A stretch of DNA of 35,755 nucleotides from Peptococcaceae bacterium (GTDB lineage Bacteria; Bacillota; Desulfitobacteriia; Desulfitobacteriales; Syntrophobotulaceae), in assembly GCA_009778595.1 (NCBI GenBank), contig WRJI01000017.1:1-35755 (forward strand), given 5' to 3'. The notes under the pieces were generated by a model. The model was not told where the DNA came from. It ran no database searches and was given only the letters and a program-made list of their open reading frames with translations. The position numbers and the translations under genes are program-made. Shown one piece after another: positions 23,537-32,434 of the stretch; within the stretch, counting starts at the first letter, position 1, and each line of letters starts with the position of its first letter.

Positions 23537-24193
23537 TTGAGCCAGCTGCAAGAGATTAACCTCGACCCGGAAAACAACAAGATGGCGAACACTGTTCTGA
23601 TTGATGAAGAAGTGGTGGAGTTGGCCAAAATGGGAGATTCAATCGCTCAAGAGTATCTGATCAATAAATATAAGAATTTCGTTCGGGCGAAAGCACGATC
23701 CTATTTTCTCATAGGTGCCGACCGCGAGGACATCATTCAAGAGGGCATGATTGGCCTTTTCAAAGCTATCCGCGATTTCAAGGGGGACAAGCTCGCTTCG
23801 TTTCGGGCTTTTGCCGAGCTTTGTATTACACGCCAGATTATTACAGCTATTAAAACCGCGACGAGGAAAAAACATATTCCCCTCAATTCCTATGTTTCTC
23901 TGAACAAACCTATCTATGACGAGGATTCGGACCGAACTTTGCTCGACGTTATTTCCGGGACCAGGATTTCGGATCCGGAAGAATTGATTATCAATCGGGA
24001 AGAGTTCGATGATATTGAAGAAAAAATGGGCGAGATCCTCAGTTCTTTGGAATGGGAAGTGTTGATGGCCTATTTACAAGGAAAATCATATCAGGAGATT
24101 GCTATTGAGTTGGATAGACATGTGAAGTCTATCGACAATGCTCTGCAACGGGTGAAAAGAAAATTGGAACGATATCTGGAGTATAGGAACTAA
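23537..24193 (+). CDS. sigH: RNA polymerase sigma-H factor (sporulation/transition state)
   Basis: 218 residues, normal for SigH (Spo0H). Directs transcription of early sporulation and transition-state genes. Visible: region 2 (EYLINKYKNFVRAKARSYFL, ADREDIIQEGMIGLFKAIRDFKGDKLASFRAFAELCITRQI), the adjoining TRKKHIPLNSYVSLN segment, and region 4 helix-turn-helix (LSSLEWEVLMAYLQGKSYQEIAIELDRHVKSIDNALQRVKRKLE). Start: TTG 23537 because gaggtg at 23525-23530 is spaced 6 nt before it; GTG 23528 and TTG 23531 are in frame but too near the SD. A dispersed repeat begins directly after the stop. Confidence 0.94.
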   Translation: MSQLQEINLDPENNKMANTVLIDEEVVELAKMGDSIAQEYLINKYKNFVRAKARSYFLIGADREDIIQEGMIGLFKAIRDFKGDKLASFRAFAELCITRQIITAIKTATRKKHIPLNSYVSLNKPIYDEDSDRTLLDVISGTRISDPEELIINREEFDDIEEKMGEILSSLEWEVLMAYLQGKSYQEIAIELDRHVKSIDNALQRVKRKLERYLEYRN

Positions 24194-24254
24194 TGCGGGC
24201 TACGCCCGCAAGTATTCAGTATTCAGGATTCAGGATTCAGAATGATTCAGGATA
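24194..24254 (-). repeat. Dispersed element, copy C (truncated, inverted)
   Basis: Starts immediately at the base after the sigH stop. TGCGGGCtacGCCCGCA (24194-24210) is followed by five or six TATTCAG/GATTCAG units, but the block with atccacatt and the GACGC palindrome are missing. The rest of 24255-24471 holds no recognised feature apart from the ribosome site of the next gene. Confidence 0.85.
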
Positions 24255-24471
24255 CTTTGGGTGTAATACCCGAGATCTTTTGACAGGATCAGATAATAGC
24301 GGCATTCCTCAAGCGATCCACGTGTGATATTTAAGTGGGCGCGTGCACGGCGATCTTGTGCTCCGTTCGTAAATAGACCGCATGCATATTCAATCTGAAT
24401 TGTGACAAACTAAAAAAAATTTCGATTTCTTGTATTTTTTCGAAAACAGAGTTTGTGCAGGAGGATTGGTT

Positions 24472-26490
24472 GTGGATATTCTAAAAAAATTCTATAAGGA
24501 TGCCTCTTTGAGGACACGATTCATCACTCTTTTTGTTGCGTTCGCTCTCATCCCGGTACTTATTTTGGGAGTCCTTGTCCATTCGATCGCTCAAAAAACA
24601 AATCTGAAGGATATGCAAGCGCATTTAGTTCTGGAGGCAGAATTAATCGCTAAAGGGTATAGCGGTTTCCTGGAATCAAATGAAAATATACTTGATATTC
24701 TTGGCTCTGAAAAGGAATTCGCAGAATTCCTGGCAGGAGACACGGGGTTGGAAGCGGATGTGATGGAAAAAATGCTTTCAACGAAGAGGTTTCTCGGTAC
24801 CGTATCTTCGATATATCTTGTCGACACGACCGGCAAGGTTGTTATGGACACAGAAAACGCCAGAGTTGGTCAGGATTTTTCAGATAGAGAATATTTTAGG
24901 AGATCCAAGCAAACCGGTCTTGATACGATGTCGTTAGGGAGATTAGATGAGGTGACAAAACAGCCGAGTATCGTAACTCATGGGCCTGTTAAAGCATCGA
25001 ACGGGAGCGTTGTCGGATATCTTAGTCTTGTTGATGACCTTTCGGCTCTTTCCGAGGGAATTGTTGATAACGTTCAGATCATGGAATCGGGTTACACTTT
25101 TGTTGTCGAGAACGAAACCATGAATGTTCTGATGACACCCCGGAAGGATCAGGTTCTTTCGGATTATCTCAAAGCAATCCCGGGCTATACAGAAGCGTTA
25201 GCAAACAAGAATGTTCATACATTCGCGTATACGTTTAACGGAGATAAGAAATTGGGTGCATTCGTAACTGACGAAAAACTCAACTGGACCTTTGCCGCCG
25301 AAGTCGCCGAAAGTGAAGTCAACCAGGTTAGCACCAGAACCCTTTGGGCTTTGGTTATCATCTCTCTCTTTATTATTGTTTTGGTGCCGGTGTTGGCTAT
25401 TTTTGTTTCCAGAAGCATCATAAAGCCTATTAGCCATGTTACCGACGCCATGGGACAGGTTGCCGGGGGCGACTTGACAATCGCCTTGGGCATGGAAGGT
25501 AAAGATGAAGTTATGGTTATGGGACAGCGGCTTGATTCTACTGTGGCCGCTCTCAATGAGTCGGTAGCCGGTGTCAAGGACGTGGCTACGGAGGTACAAG
25601 AGTATTCAGATAATTTATCAAAAACAGTCAAGCAAATGTCTTCAGCCACCGGGGAAGTTGCTTCTGCGATCCAAGATGTGGCTGATGCCGCGATAACGCA
25701 AGCATCTGATTTGACTGAGATTGTCAATATGTTTAGTATTTTTGCCGCAGAAATGGAAGCTATCTCGGTTCACACCGGCAATGTTAACGAAAGTGCCCTT
25801 AAAGCGGAAAGCAAAGCGTCTGAAGGCAAAGATCAAGTCGCTGAATTGAGCACATCAATTGCTTATATTGGGGGATCTTTTGGGACGTTTATGAAAACGA
25901 TTTCGGACCTGGGCTTATCTGTGGGCAAAATCGGGGATATCACCGATGCCATCAACGCTATTTCTGACCAGACCAATCTTTTGGCGCTCAATGCCGCCAT
26001 CGAAGCGGCACGCGCCGGAGAGCAGGGGAAAGGGTTTGCAGTTGTTGCGGATGAAGTCAGGAATCTGGCGGCAGAATCGAAGAAGTCGTCGGAAGAAATC
26101 ATGGAGGTGATTCGTCGTGTCAGCCAAGAAACACAGGGTGTCATCAAGGCTTCTGAGGAAGTCAATAGCCTTCTGAGCGATCAGGAAAAGGTGATTAATA
26201 ATACAGTGGAGTCATTCCAGTTGATCACTGATGCGATCAACACAATTGGGCCGCTGGTCGCTAAGGCGGAGGCGTCTGTTGTCAAAGCGTCCCAAGCCAA
26301 AGACGGCGTTATCAATCGTGTTGAAGGGGTTGCGACTGTGTCGGAAGAAGTCTCGGCGTCGGCCCAAGAAATCGCCGCGTCATCTCAAGAGTTACTTTCA
26401 TCGATTGAGGATGTTTCCGGTGTCAGCAATAGGATGACCCATTCCGTCAGAAACCTGACTGAACGCGTCAAGATTTATCGGACGAGATGA
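24472..26490 (+). CDS. Methyl-accepting chemotaxis protein (Cache-domain type)
   Basis: 672 residues. Membrane chemoreceptor. TM1 (~residues 19-40, [20 protein letters not shown]), an extracellular Cache-type sensor (~45-290, with [33 protein letters not shown] typical of dCache_1), TM2 (~292-318, [21 protein letters not shown]), HAMP, and a cytoplasmic signalling domain with the hairpin tip [40 protein letters not shown]. It ends RVKIYRTR with no CheR-docking pentapeptide. Start: GTG 24472, six nt after aggagga; the longer frame from 24430 has no SD. The ligand is not predictable; Cache receptors often sense organic acids or amino acids. Confidence 0.93.
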   Translation: MDILKKFYKDASLRTRFITLFVAFALIPVLILGVLVHSIAQKTNLKDMQAHLVLEAELIAKGYSGFLESNENILDILGSEKEFAEFLAGDTGLEADVMEKMLSTKRFLGTVSSIYLVDTTGKVVMDTENARVGQDFSDREYFRRSKQTGLDTMSLGRLDEVTKQPSIVTHGPVKASNGSVVGYLSLVDDLSALSEGIVDNVQIMESGYTFVVENETMNVLMTPRKDQVLSDYLKAIPGYTEALANKNVHTFAYTFNGDKKLGAFVTDEKLNWTFAAEVAESEVNQVSTRTLWALVIISLFIIVLVPVLAIFVSRSIIKPISHVTDAMGQVAGGDLTIALGMEGKDEVMVMGQRLDSTVAALNESVAGVKDVATEVQEYSDNLSKTVKQMSSATGEVASAIQDVADAAITQASDLTEIVNMFSIFAAEMEAISVHTGNVNESALKAESKASEGKDQVAELSTSIAYIGGSFGTFMKTISDLGLSVGKIGDITDAINAISDQTNLLALNAAIEAARAGEQGKGFAVVADEVRNLAAESKKSSEEIMEVIRRVSQETQGVIKASEEVNSLLSDQEKVINNTVESFQLITDAINTIGPLVAKAEASVVKASQAKDGVINRVEGVATVSEEVSASAQEIAASSQELLSSIEDVSGVSNRMTHSVRNLTERVKIYRTR

Positions 26491-26649
26491 ATCATGGGCC
26501 GTCCCTTGTGACTACAGGCTACGGGGATAACCCGGTTCGTTATTTTTTTAACAAGCTGGCTATTTCTCCGCGTCCATGATAGTATATAAGGACAAATGGT
26601 TCCTGGGTTTTCTAAAAATTCTTAATACTTAAAGGGGTGAAGAGAGGCT

Positions 26650-28002
26650 ATGTCAAGTGAGGTACAGAAGTTGGGTATGAAGCGTTCGGATTATCCCAAA
26701 ACGGTTCCGGTTACCGGTTTTGGGGAGAGAAAAGCGGCTTTTAGCGGCATGGGCCGGCAGACAGGGAATGTGTATGCCGGGTTGCGCGAAGTCGTTTGTG
26801 TGGCGGCGGCGCGGACGCCCTTCGGCGTGTTTGGCGGCGGCTTGAAAGAGTTTGACGCCGCGCAGTTGGGGGCACTGGCCATCAAGGAGGTTTTGCGCAG
26901 GGTGGAAGACAAGGTAGCCCCCGGTGAGGTGGACTACGTCTACATGGGCGAAGTCGTGCCGGCCGGTGTGGGACAAGTTCCAAGCCGTCAAGCGACTTTG
27001 CTGGCGGGTTTGCCGGAGTCGGTCCCTTCTATTACTATTAACAAGGTGTGTTCTTCCGGATTGAAGGCGGTTGATCTGGCTCTGCAAATGATTAAGCTGG
27101 GCCGGGCCGAGATTGTTATTGCCGGTGGCATGGAGAGCATGAGCAACGCTCCCTTCGCTTTGCCGGATATGCGCTGGGGTTCCCGCATGGGTTTGCCCAA
27201 CGGCAATGTTGTGGATCTGATGGTTTATGACGGTTTGTGGGACGCTTTCTATAACAGGCATATGGCCATACACGGTTCGGAGGTTTCGGATGAGTTCGGC
27301 ATTACGCGGGAAGATGCGGATTGGTGGGCTTGTCTGTCCCAGAGTCGGGCGGTGGACGCTATGGCCAACGGAAGGTTGCAGGAAGAGATCTTCCCTGTGG
27401 AGATTAAGAAGGGCAAAGAAACGTTGGCTCAGGACGAAGGTCCCAGGCCGGGAACGGTTGTTGAGAAACTGGCTAAATTGTCGCCGGTGTTCAATCACAA
27501 GAGTCCTGTTACCGGCGAACCGGGCAGTGTCACTGCCGGCAACGCGCCGGGAGTCAATGACGGCGGGACGGCGGTTATGTTGATGAGCCGGGCTAAGGCT
27601 GATGAGCTGGGGTTGAAGCCGATTTTCACAATCGTCGATTATGCCGAGGTCTCTCAGCAGACGAAAGATATCGCCACGGTTCCCGGGTTGTCGATCAAGA
27701 AGATTCTGGAGCAAAACAATTTGACCAAGGAAGACATCACGTTGGTGGAGGCCAATGAAGCTTTCGCCGCGGTGGTGTTGGTGAGTTGTCTGGGTATTCT
27801 GGGGATGACGAAGGAAGAGATGGAAGCTAAAGTGAATGTGAACGGTTCGGCGATTGCTTACGGTCATCCCATCGGTGCTACCGGTGCCAGGATTCTCATG
27901 ACTTTGGGGTATGAGCTGAAACGGCGCGGCGGCGGCTATGGTGTATGCGGCATTTGTTCCGGACATGCTCAAGGCGACGCTATGTTGATTCGTGTAGACT
28001 GA
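26650..28002 (+). CDS. Acetyl-CoA acetyltransferase (thiolase) with N-terminal extension
   Basis: 450 residues (family usually ~390-400). Condenses two acetyl-CoA to acetoacetyl-CoA, or cleaves it in the oxidative direction. Catalytic residues: Cys134 in NKVCSSG, His406 in AYGHPIGATGAR, Cys436 in GICSGHAQGD; also NEAFAAV. The last motif differs from the common CIGGGxG. About 45 residues precede the usual start (LREVVCVAAARTPFG); they include KRSDYPKTVPVTGFGERKAAF, soluble and of unknown use. ATG 26650 is retained because gaagagagg lies just before it; an internal GTG near 26767 would give a normal length but lacks a clear SD. First of a five-gene operon. Confidence 0.92.
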   Translation: MSSEVQKLGMKRSDYPKTVPVTGFGERKAAFSGMGRQTGNVYAGLREVVCVAAARTPFGVFGGGLKEFDAAQLGALAIKEVLRRVEDKVAPGEVDYVYMGEVVPAGVGQVPSRQATLLAGLPESVPSITINKVCSSGLKAVDLALQMIKLGRAEIVIAGGMESMSNAPFALPDMRWGSRMGLPNGNVVDLMVYDGLWDAFYNRHMAIHGSEVSDEFGITREDADWWACLSQSRAVDAMANGRLQEEIFPVEIKKGKETLAQDEGPRPGTVVEKLAKLSPVFNHKSPVTGEPGSVTAGNAPGVNDGGTAVMLMSRAKADELGLKPIFTIVDYAEVSQQTKDIATVPGLSIKKILEQNNLTKEDITLVEANEAFAAVVLVSCLGILGMTKEEMEAKVNVNGSAIAYGHPIGATGARILMTLGYELKRRGGGYGVCGICSGHAQGDAMLIRVD

Positions 28003-28029
28003 AATCGAATTCAACTAGGGGGATAAGGA

Positions 28030-28809
28030 ATGTTTGAGAATGTGCTTCTGGAGAAGGATGGCCGTGTTGCGGTTCTGACTATCAATCGGCCTCAGGTGCT
28101 TAACGCTCTGAATGAACAAACTTTGCTGGATATTAAGGGCGCGGTGGAACAGTTTAGAGACGATGAGGAAGCGGATGTTTTGGTTGTGACAGGAGCGGGG
28201 GAGAAGGCTTTTGTTGCCGGGGCCGACATTGCTTTTATGGCGGAATTGAAACCGTTGGAAGCGCGCAAGTTTGCTAAGCTGGGTATGGATATTTTCCGGA
28301 TGATCGAAGATCTGGAGAAGCCAGTTATCGCCGCGATCAATGGCTTCGCTTTGGGAGGCGGTTGTGAGCTGGCTATGGCTTGCGATTTCCGCGTTTGTCA
28401 TGAAAAGAGCAAGTTCGGTCAGCCGGAAGTGGGTCTGGGGGTTACGCCCGGATTTGGCGGGACGCAAAGATTGCCGCGTTTGGTTGGACCGGGTATGGCT
28501 AAACAATTGCTTTATTCCGGAGAGACCATTAACGCTCAAGAGGCATTGCGGATTGGGTTGGTTAATAAGGTTTTCCCGGTCGAGTCTTTACGGGAAGAAG
28601 TTATGAAGATGGCGCAAATGATAGCTGATAAAGGACAAGTCTCAGTTCGATTCTGTAAGGCGGCTGTGAACGAAGGTATGCAGACGGATATTGATCGGGC
28701 TATGACGCTGGAGCTGGATGTGTTTGCCTTGTGTTTCGCCAGCGAGGATCAAAGTGAAGGGATGAAGGCCTTCCTGGAGAAGAGGAAAGCCCAGTTTGTG
28801 GGTGCGTGA
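28030..28809 (+). CDS. crt: Enoyl-CoA hydratase/crotonase (3-hydroxybutyryl-CoA dehydratase)
   Basis: 259 residues, standard length. Interconverts 3-hydroxyacyl-CoA and crotonyl-type enoyl-CoA. Visible: LTINRPQVLNALN, VAGADIAFM (CoA adenine/oxyanion region), ALGGGCELAMACDFRV (oxyanion hole and first catalytic Glu region) and FGQPEVGLGVTPGFGGTQRLPRLVG (second catalytic Glu in PEVGLG). RBS aggggga. 27 nt after the thiolase gene. The usual partner 3-hydroxybutyryl-CoA dehydrogenase (hbd) is not in this window. Confidence 0.93.
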   Translation: MFENVLLEKDGRVAVLTINRPQVLNALNEQTLLDIKGAVEQFRDDEEADVLVVTGAGEKAFVAGADIAFMAELKPLEARKFAKLGMDIFRMIEDLEKPVIAAINGFALGGGCELAMACDFRVCHEKSKFGQPEVGLGVTPGFGGTQRLPRLVGPGMAKQLLYSGETINAQEALRIGLVNKVFPVESLREEVMKMAQMIADKGQVSVRFCKAAVNEGMQTDIDRAMTLELDVFALCFASEDQSEGMKAFLEKRKAQFVGA

Positions 28810-28868
28810 TTATCGAATAATCCCGGACACCATACCGCAAACACCAAAAAAGAAGGAGGAAAAAGAGT

Positions 28869-30017
28869 ATGCATTTCCAACTGAGTGAAGATTCTTTGAT
28901 GATGCGTGACATGTTCAGAAAGTTTGCCGAGAAAGAAGTTGGGCCGCGAGCCGAGGAGATTGATTCGACGCATTCGTTTCCTTATGAGTCTTTCAAGAGT
29001 ATGGCCGCAAACGGTTTGTGCGGGTTGCCTGTTCCTGAAGAATGGGGCGGTGCGGGAGCGTCTTATTTGGATTTTGCCATTTTCATTGAAGAATTGGCGA
29101 AGAAGTGTGGTTCGACTGCGGTGGTTATGAGTGTGCATACCGGATTGGGCTGCATGAGCATCTATCTTTACGGCAGCCAGTATCTGAAGGAGAAGTATTT
29201 GCGGTCGTTAGCTACCGGTGAGATTATCGGCGCTTACGCGTTGACTGAGCCGGATGCCGGATCTGACGCAGGATCCCTGAAATGTAAGGCGGAAGATATG
29301 GGTGACCATTTCCTGATCAACGGAAGCAAGATCTTCATTACCAACGGCGGTGAGGCGACGACCTATTGTACTTTTGTCAAAACCGATCCGACGCAGCCTT
29401 CCGGGAAGGGGATTACCTGCCTGATTATTGAGAAGGATACCCCAGGGTTCACCATCAGCAAACCTATGGAAAAGATGGGGCTCCATGGAGATCCTACTGT
29501 TGAGCTGTTTTTTGAGAATGTTAAGGTTCCGAAAGTTAACGTTTTGGGTGAGGTTAACGACGGGTTCAAAGTGGCTATGGGGCTGCTGGCCGGCGGACGG
29601 GTCACCATCGGTGCCCAAGGTCTGGGTATCGGCGAAGGGGCTCTGGAGTACACGGTGAACTATATTAAGGAGCGCAAACAGTTTGGGAAACCTTTGGCCG
29701 CGCAACAGGGTGTTCAGTTTATGGTGGCGGATATGGCGACGGCGTTGGATGCCGCGCAGCTTATGGTTTATCGTGCCGCTTGGCTTAAGGACAATAAGTT
29801 GCCTCACAACAAGGAGGCGTCTATGGCCAAGAGATTGGCGACGGATACCGGTATGGAAGTCACAACCAACTGCGTTCAGCTGATGGGCGGATACGGGTAT
29901 TGCAAAGAGTATCCGATCGAGCGGATGATGCGGGATGTTAAGATTACCCAGATCTATGAGGGCTCCAACCAGATTCAGAGAATGATTATCGGTCGGGAAG
30001 TTATCGGAAGATTCTAA
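28869..30017 (+). CDS. Acyl-CoA dehydrogenase (short-chain, butyryl-CoA dehydrogenase-like)
   Basis: 382 residues, standard length. FAD enzyme that oxidises butyryl-CoA-type substrates or, with electron-transfer flavoprotein, reduces crotonyl-CoA. Visible: AYALTEPDAGSDAGSLKCKAE (FAD/substrate signature), INGSKIFITNGGEATTY, RKQFGKPLAAQQGVQFMVADM, QLMGGYGYCKEYPIERMMRDVKITQIYEGSNQIQR. Catalytic base Glu364 is in IYEGSNQ, the position seen in short-chain enzymes. RBS aaggagg well spaced. No etfAB genes accompany it here, unlike typical bcd-etfBA operons, so the electron partner is encoded elsewhere. Confidence 0.93.
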   Translation: MHFQLSEDSLMMRDMFRKFAEKEVGPRAEEIDSTHSFPYESFKSMAANGLCGLPVPEEWGGAGASYLDFAIFIEELAKKCGSTAVVMSVHTGLGCMSIYLYGSQYLKEKYLRSLATGEIIGAYALTEPDAGSDAGSLKCKAEDMGDHFLINGSKIFITNGGEATTYCTFVKTDPTQPSGKGITCLIIEKDTPGFTISKPMEKMGLHGDPTVELFFENVKVPKVNVLGEVNDGFKVAMGLLAGGRVTIGAQGLGIGEGALEYTVNYIKERKQFGKPLAAQQGVQFMVADMATALDAAQLMVYRAAWLKDNKLPHNKEASMAKRLATDTGMEVTTNCVQLMGGYGYCKEYPIERMMRDVKITQIYEGSNQIQRMIIGREVIGRF

Positions 30018-30046
30018 ACAAAGTCACGATATTGAGGAGGGGAATT

Positions 30047-31021
30047 ATGGGACCTCAAAGAGTCACATTACAAGAAGCGGCCGGGTTGATCCAGAATGGG
30101 GATTTCGTTACGTTCAGCGGCTTCACGATTTGGCGGAGGCCGATGGCGCTGGTGTATGAGATGATTCGGCAAGGCAAAAAAGACTTGCATCTTTTTGAAG
30201 TGAATGGCGGAACCCATACGGAAGTTCTGGCCGGTGCAGGAAGTGTCAAGATTTGGGAGTCTTGCTGGGTCGGTCATGAACTTTATGGCAAGCTGGGCGA
30301 AAGCATTGCCGCCGGACAGATTAACAAAACCATTATTGTTGAGGATTACAGCCACGCTCAAGTGGTGGCGCGTTTGTTGGCAGGGGCTTATGGGCTGCCT
30401 TTCCTGCCGACGGCTTGTGCCATGGGAACCGATATTCTCAATCCGGAATACGACATGCTGAAGAAAGCCGGGCTGCGTGACGGCAGCAATCCGAAGATTC
30501 CTATCCAGAAGTATACTGTCGCCGCGGATCCTTTCTTTGGTAAAGGGGATATTCTGTTGATGCCTGCCGCCAATCCTGATTGGGCGTTGATCTACGCTTC
30601 CATGGTCGGCGACGATGGGACAATTCGTATGAATGCCCAGACTTATACCGACGCGGAGGCGATTAAGGCCGCTGATAAAGTGATTGTTGTCGCTGAGGAG
30701 ATTGTGCCGGCTAGCTACCTGCGCAATGAACCGAAACTCAATCTGGCCAGCGGTTACGAAATCGATTATCTCGTGGAACAACCTTGGGCTGCCCATCCCA
30801 CCGGTTCTCAAGGGTATTACGATACGGATGGTGCGTTCATCAAGAAGTTCTACAGCGCTTCCAAGACGAAGGAAGGTTATGATCAATGGGCCGAGGAATG
30901 GATTTTTGGGGTCAATGATCATCAGGAGTACCTGGAGAAACTTGGCGTAACCAAGCTGGAATCCCTGCGGGCGAATACGGCTTTGGGCTATTCCACCAGG
31001 GTCAAAAGGGGGACGAGATAA
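30047..31021 (+). CDS. CoA-transferase subunit A (glutaconate CoA-transferase GctA-like)
   Basis: 324 residues. Family I CoA-transferase alpha subunit, more like the long GctA type than the ~220-residue 3-oxoacid type. Visible: RVTLQEAAGLIQNGDFVTFSGFTIWRRPMALVYEMIRQGKKDL, EDYSHAQVVARLLAGAYGLPFLPT, and the end EWIFGVNDHQEYLEKLG, which parallels the GctA C-terminus. ATG 30047 after gaggagggg; the frame reaches 30032. Overlaps subunit B by one base (TAATG). With subunit B it probably moves CoA between acetate/acetyl-CoA and a medium acid such as butyrate or a branched/dicarboxylic acid. The acid cannot be told from sequence. Confidence 0.87.
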   Translation: MGPQRVTLQEAAGLIQNGDFVTFSGFTIWRRPMALVYEMIRQGKKDLHLFEVNGGTHTEVLAGAGSVKIWESCWVGHELYGKLGESIAAGQINKTIIVEDYSHAQVVARLLAGAYGLPFLPTACAMGTDILNPEYDMLKKAGLRDGSNPKIPIQKYTVAADPFFGKGDILLMPAANPDWALIYASMVGDDGTIRMNAQTYTDAEAIKAADKVIVVAEEIVPASYLRNEPKLNLASGYEIDYLVEQPWAAHPTGSQGYYDTDGAFIKKFYSASKTKEGYDQWAEEWIFGVNDHQEYLEKLGVTKLESLRANTALGYSTRVKRGTR

Positions 31022-31833
31022 TGGCAGCAAGAGAAGGATATGCTCAAGCCGGGGAATATAAGCCCAATGATTTGCTTGCGGTTGCCGCAGCCAGGGAAGT
31101 GCAGGACGGCGAAGTGGTTTTTGCCGGAACGGGGTTGCCGATGCTGGCCATTATGCTGGCCCAACAAAAAAACGCCCCCAACGCGGTTTGTATCTATGAG
31201 GCCGGGAGCATCGACGGAAAACCCATTGATCTGCCGACTTCAGTCGGAGATGCCCGTTGTGCCACAAACGCTTCTGTAGCGGCCGGCTTAACGGAGGCTT
31301 TCTATGGACAGCTTCATTCCGGGAGCGTGGATCTTGCTTTCCTGGGTGGCGCGGAAGTTGATAAATACGGCAATGTCAATACCACGGTGGTGGGGGACTA
31401 CGCGAACCCGAGCAAACGGTTTACCGGCAGCGGCGGGAATCCGGATATCAACTCGCTAGCCCGGCGATCGGTGTTCATTATGCCTCAGGAGAAGCGGAGA
31501 TTCAAAGAGAACGTTGACTATATCACGTCTCCCGGCTGGTGGGTGAAGAAATGGCCGGAAGGGAACCTGGTGCCTAAGAAAGAAGTCTACGGAAAGTATT
31601 TCTACGGTGGCATCGAAGCGATTATTACGAATATGGGTGTGTTCCGTTTCGATGAAGAAGGGATTATGTATCTGGATACGTACCATCCCGGGTTCACAGC
31701 GGAGCAGGTCAAGGCAGAATGTGGTTTCGAGTTGAATATCTCCCGGGTTAGCGGTGAGACGTTGCCGCCCACATACGAGGAGTTGGATCTGTTGTATAAG
31801 GTTGTGGATCCGGAAGGGATCTTCTTGCCTTAA
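31021..31833 (+). CDS. CoA-transferase subunit B (glutaconate CoA-transferase GctB-like)
   Basis: 270 residues. Beta subunit carrying the catalytic glutamate: Glu60 in CIYEAGSIDG, which forms the glutamyl-CoA thioester. Also GTGLPMLAIMLAQ, SVGDARCAT, LGGAEVDKYGNVNTT and GSGGNPDINSLA, all typical of the family. Last gene of the thiolase-crotonase-dehydrogenase-CoA-transferase operon; a strong hairpin follows 40 nt later. The operon would activate an acid to its CoA ester, then oxidise it, or run the other way to make butyrate. Confidence 0.88.
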   Translation: MAAREGYAQAGEYKPNDLLAVAAAREVQDGEVVFAGTGLPMLAIMLAQQKNAPNAVCIYEAGSIDGKPIDLPTSVGDARCATNASVAAGLTEAFYGQLHSGSVDLAFLGGAEVDKYGNVNTTVVGDYANPSKRFTGSGGNPDINSLARRSVFIMPQEKRRFKENVDYITSPGWWVKKWPEGNLVPKKEVYGKYFYGGIEAIITNMGVFRFDEEGIMYLDTYHPGFTAEQVKAECGFELNISRVSGETLPPTYEELDLLYKVVDPEGIFLP

Positions 31834-31872
31834 TGGATTGAGGGAGCAGCCGATAGTTTGTGTATTTTGGTC

Positions 31873-31901
31873 AACGGCGTCGTCGGTATGGCGGCGCCGT
31901 T
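31873..31901 (+). terminator. Hairpin terminator of the CoA-transferase operon
   Basis: AACGGCGTCGTC, loop GGTAT, GGCGGCGCCGTT: a 12-bp stem with two G-T pairs, followed by ttgtg. The T-tract is short. It is preceded by ttttggtcaac, which also precedes the hairpin at 32294. Confidence 0.65.
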
Positions 31902-32037
31902 TGTGTCGGGATAGGGGGGGATTTTTCAGGCTTGTATCTAGAACATTAATGAAATACATACATAATATGTAAATAGAAGCAGGTTCCCCTTTCCGTTCCT
32001 ATGGGATCAAACATTTTATTAATCAGGAGGCAAAAAA

Positions 32038-32250
32038 ATGTTTTATAGAAATAATCGTGGTTGTGGTTGCGCCCCGGCTCCCGTAGCATGCCCCCCTTAT
32101 GTCACGTTCGCCCCGGTTGCAACAACCTATGCCGGCTACCAGCATACTCCTTTTGAGGTTACGGTACGAAACTGTGGTTGCGGGGAGGCTGCATTAAACG
32201 GCGGATATCAATTCAATGGCTACGGGTACAGAGACGGTTTTTATCGCTGA
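32038..32250 (+). CDS. Unrecognised small Cys/Gly/Tyr-rich protein
   Basis: 70 residues. Sequence is rich in Tyr, Gly, Cys, Pro and Asn: starts FYRNNRGCGCAPAPVACPPY, has VRNCGCGE, and ends GGYQFNGYGYRDGFYR. Five Cys, two of them in CGC pairs. No signal peptide or membrane helix. A near-perfect ribosome site (aggagg, 7 nt before the ATG) supports expression. Upstream at 31957-31964 a CATACATA resembles the -10 of mother-cell sporulation sigma factors, and the composition is like small spore-coat proteins, so a spore role is a guess. It stands alone between two strong hairpins. Confidence 0.7.
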   Translation: MFYRNNRGCGCAPAPVACPPYVTFAPVATTYAGYQHTPFEVTVRNCGCGEAALNGGYQFNGYGYRDGFYR

Positions 32251-32293
32251 GGGATCAGCATATGTGGTCAGCAGATGTATTGTGGTTTTTGGT

Positions 32294-32324
32294 CAACAAC
32301 GCTGCCGTTAAGGCGGCGTTGTTG
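32294..32324 (+). terminator. Strong hairpin terminator after the small Cys-rich gene
   Basis: CAACAACGCTGCC, loop GTTAA, GGCGGCGTTGTTG: a 13-bp stem with one T-G pair, followed by ttatg. The stem is strong, and the U-tract is provided mostly by the descending arm. Confidence 0.7.
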
Positions 32325-32434
32325 TTATGTGGGTCCGGGGGGTTTCTCGCTGAAGAACATGATAGGAATTAGGTGAATGCGCGGAGAATATACGACGCAG
32401 ATTGACCACAAAACAGATTTAAGGGGGGCTTGTG

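Noticed and set aside
26510-26550. Possible terminator (CGGG-gataa-CCCG followed by T-run) after the first chemoreceptor gene
   Set aside because: The stem is only 4 bp and the T-run is separated from it by several bases, so it is too weak to list as a feature.
26653-28014. 453-codon minus-strand frame opposite the thiolase gene
   Set aside because: The plus strand encodes a clear thiolase with all catalytic residues. The antisense frame is a codon-bias shadow without recognisable motifs.
30068-31030. 320-codon minus-strand frame opposite the CoA-transferase A gene
   Set aside because: Same reason: shadow of a well-supported coding sequence.
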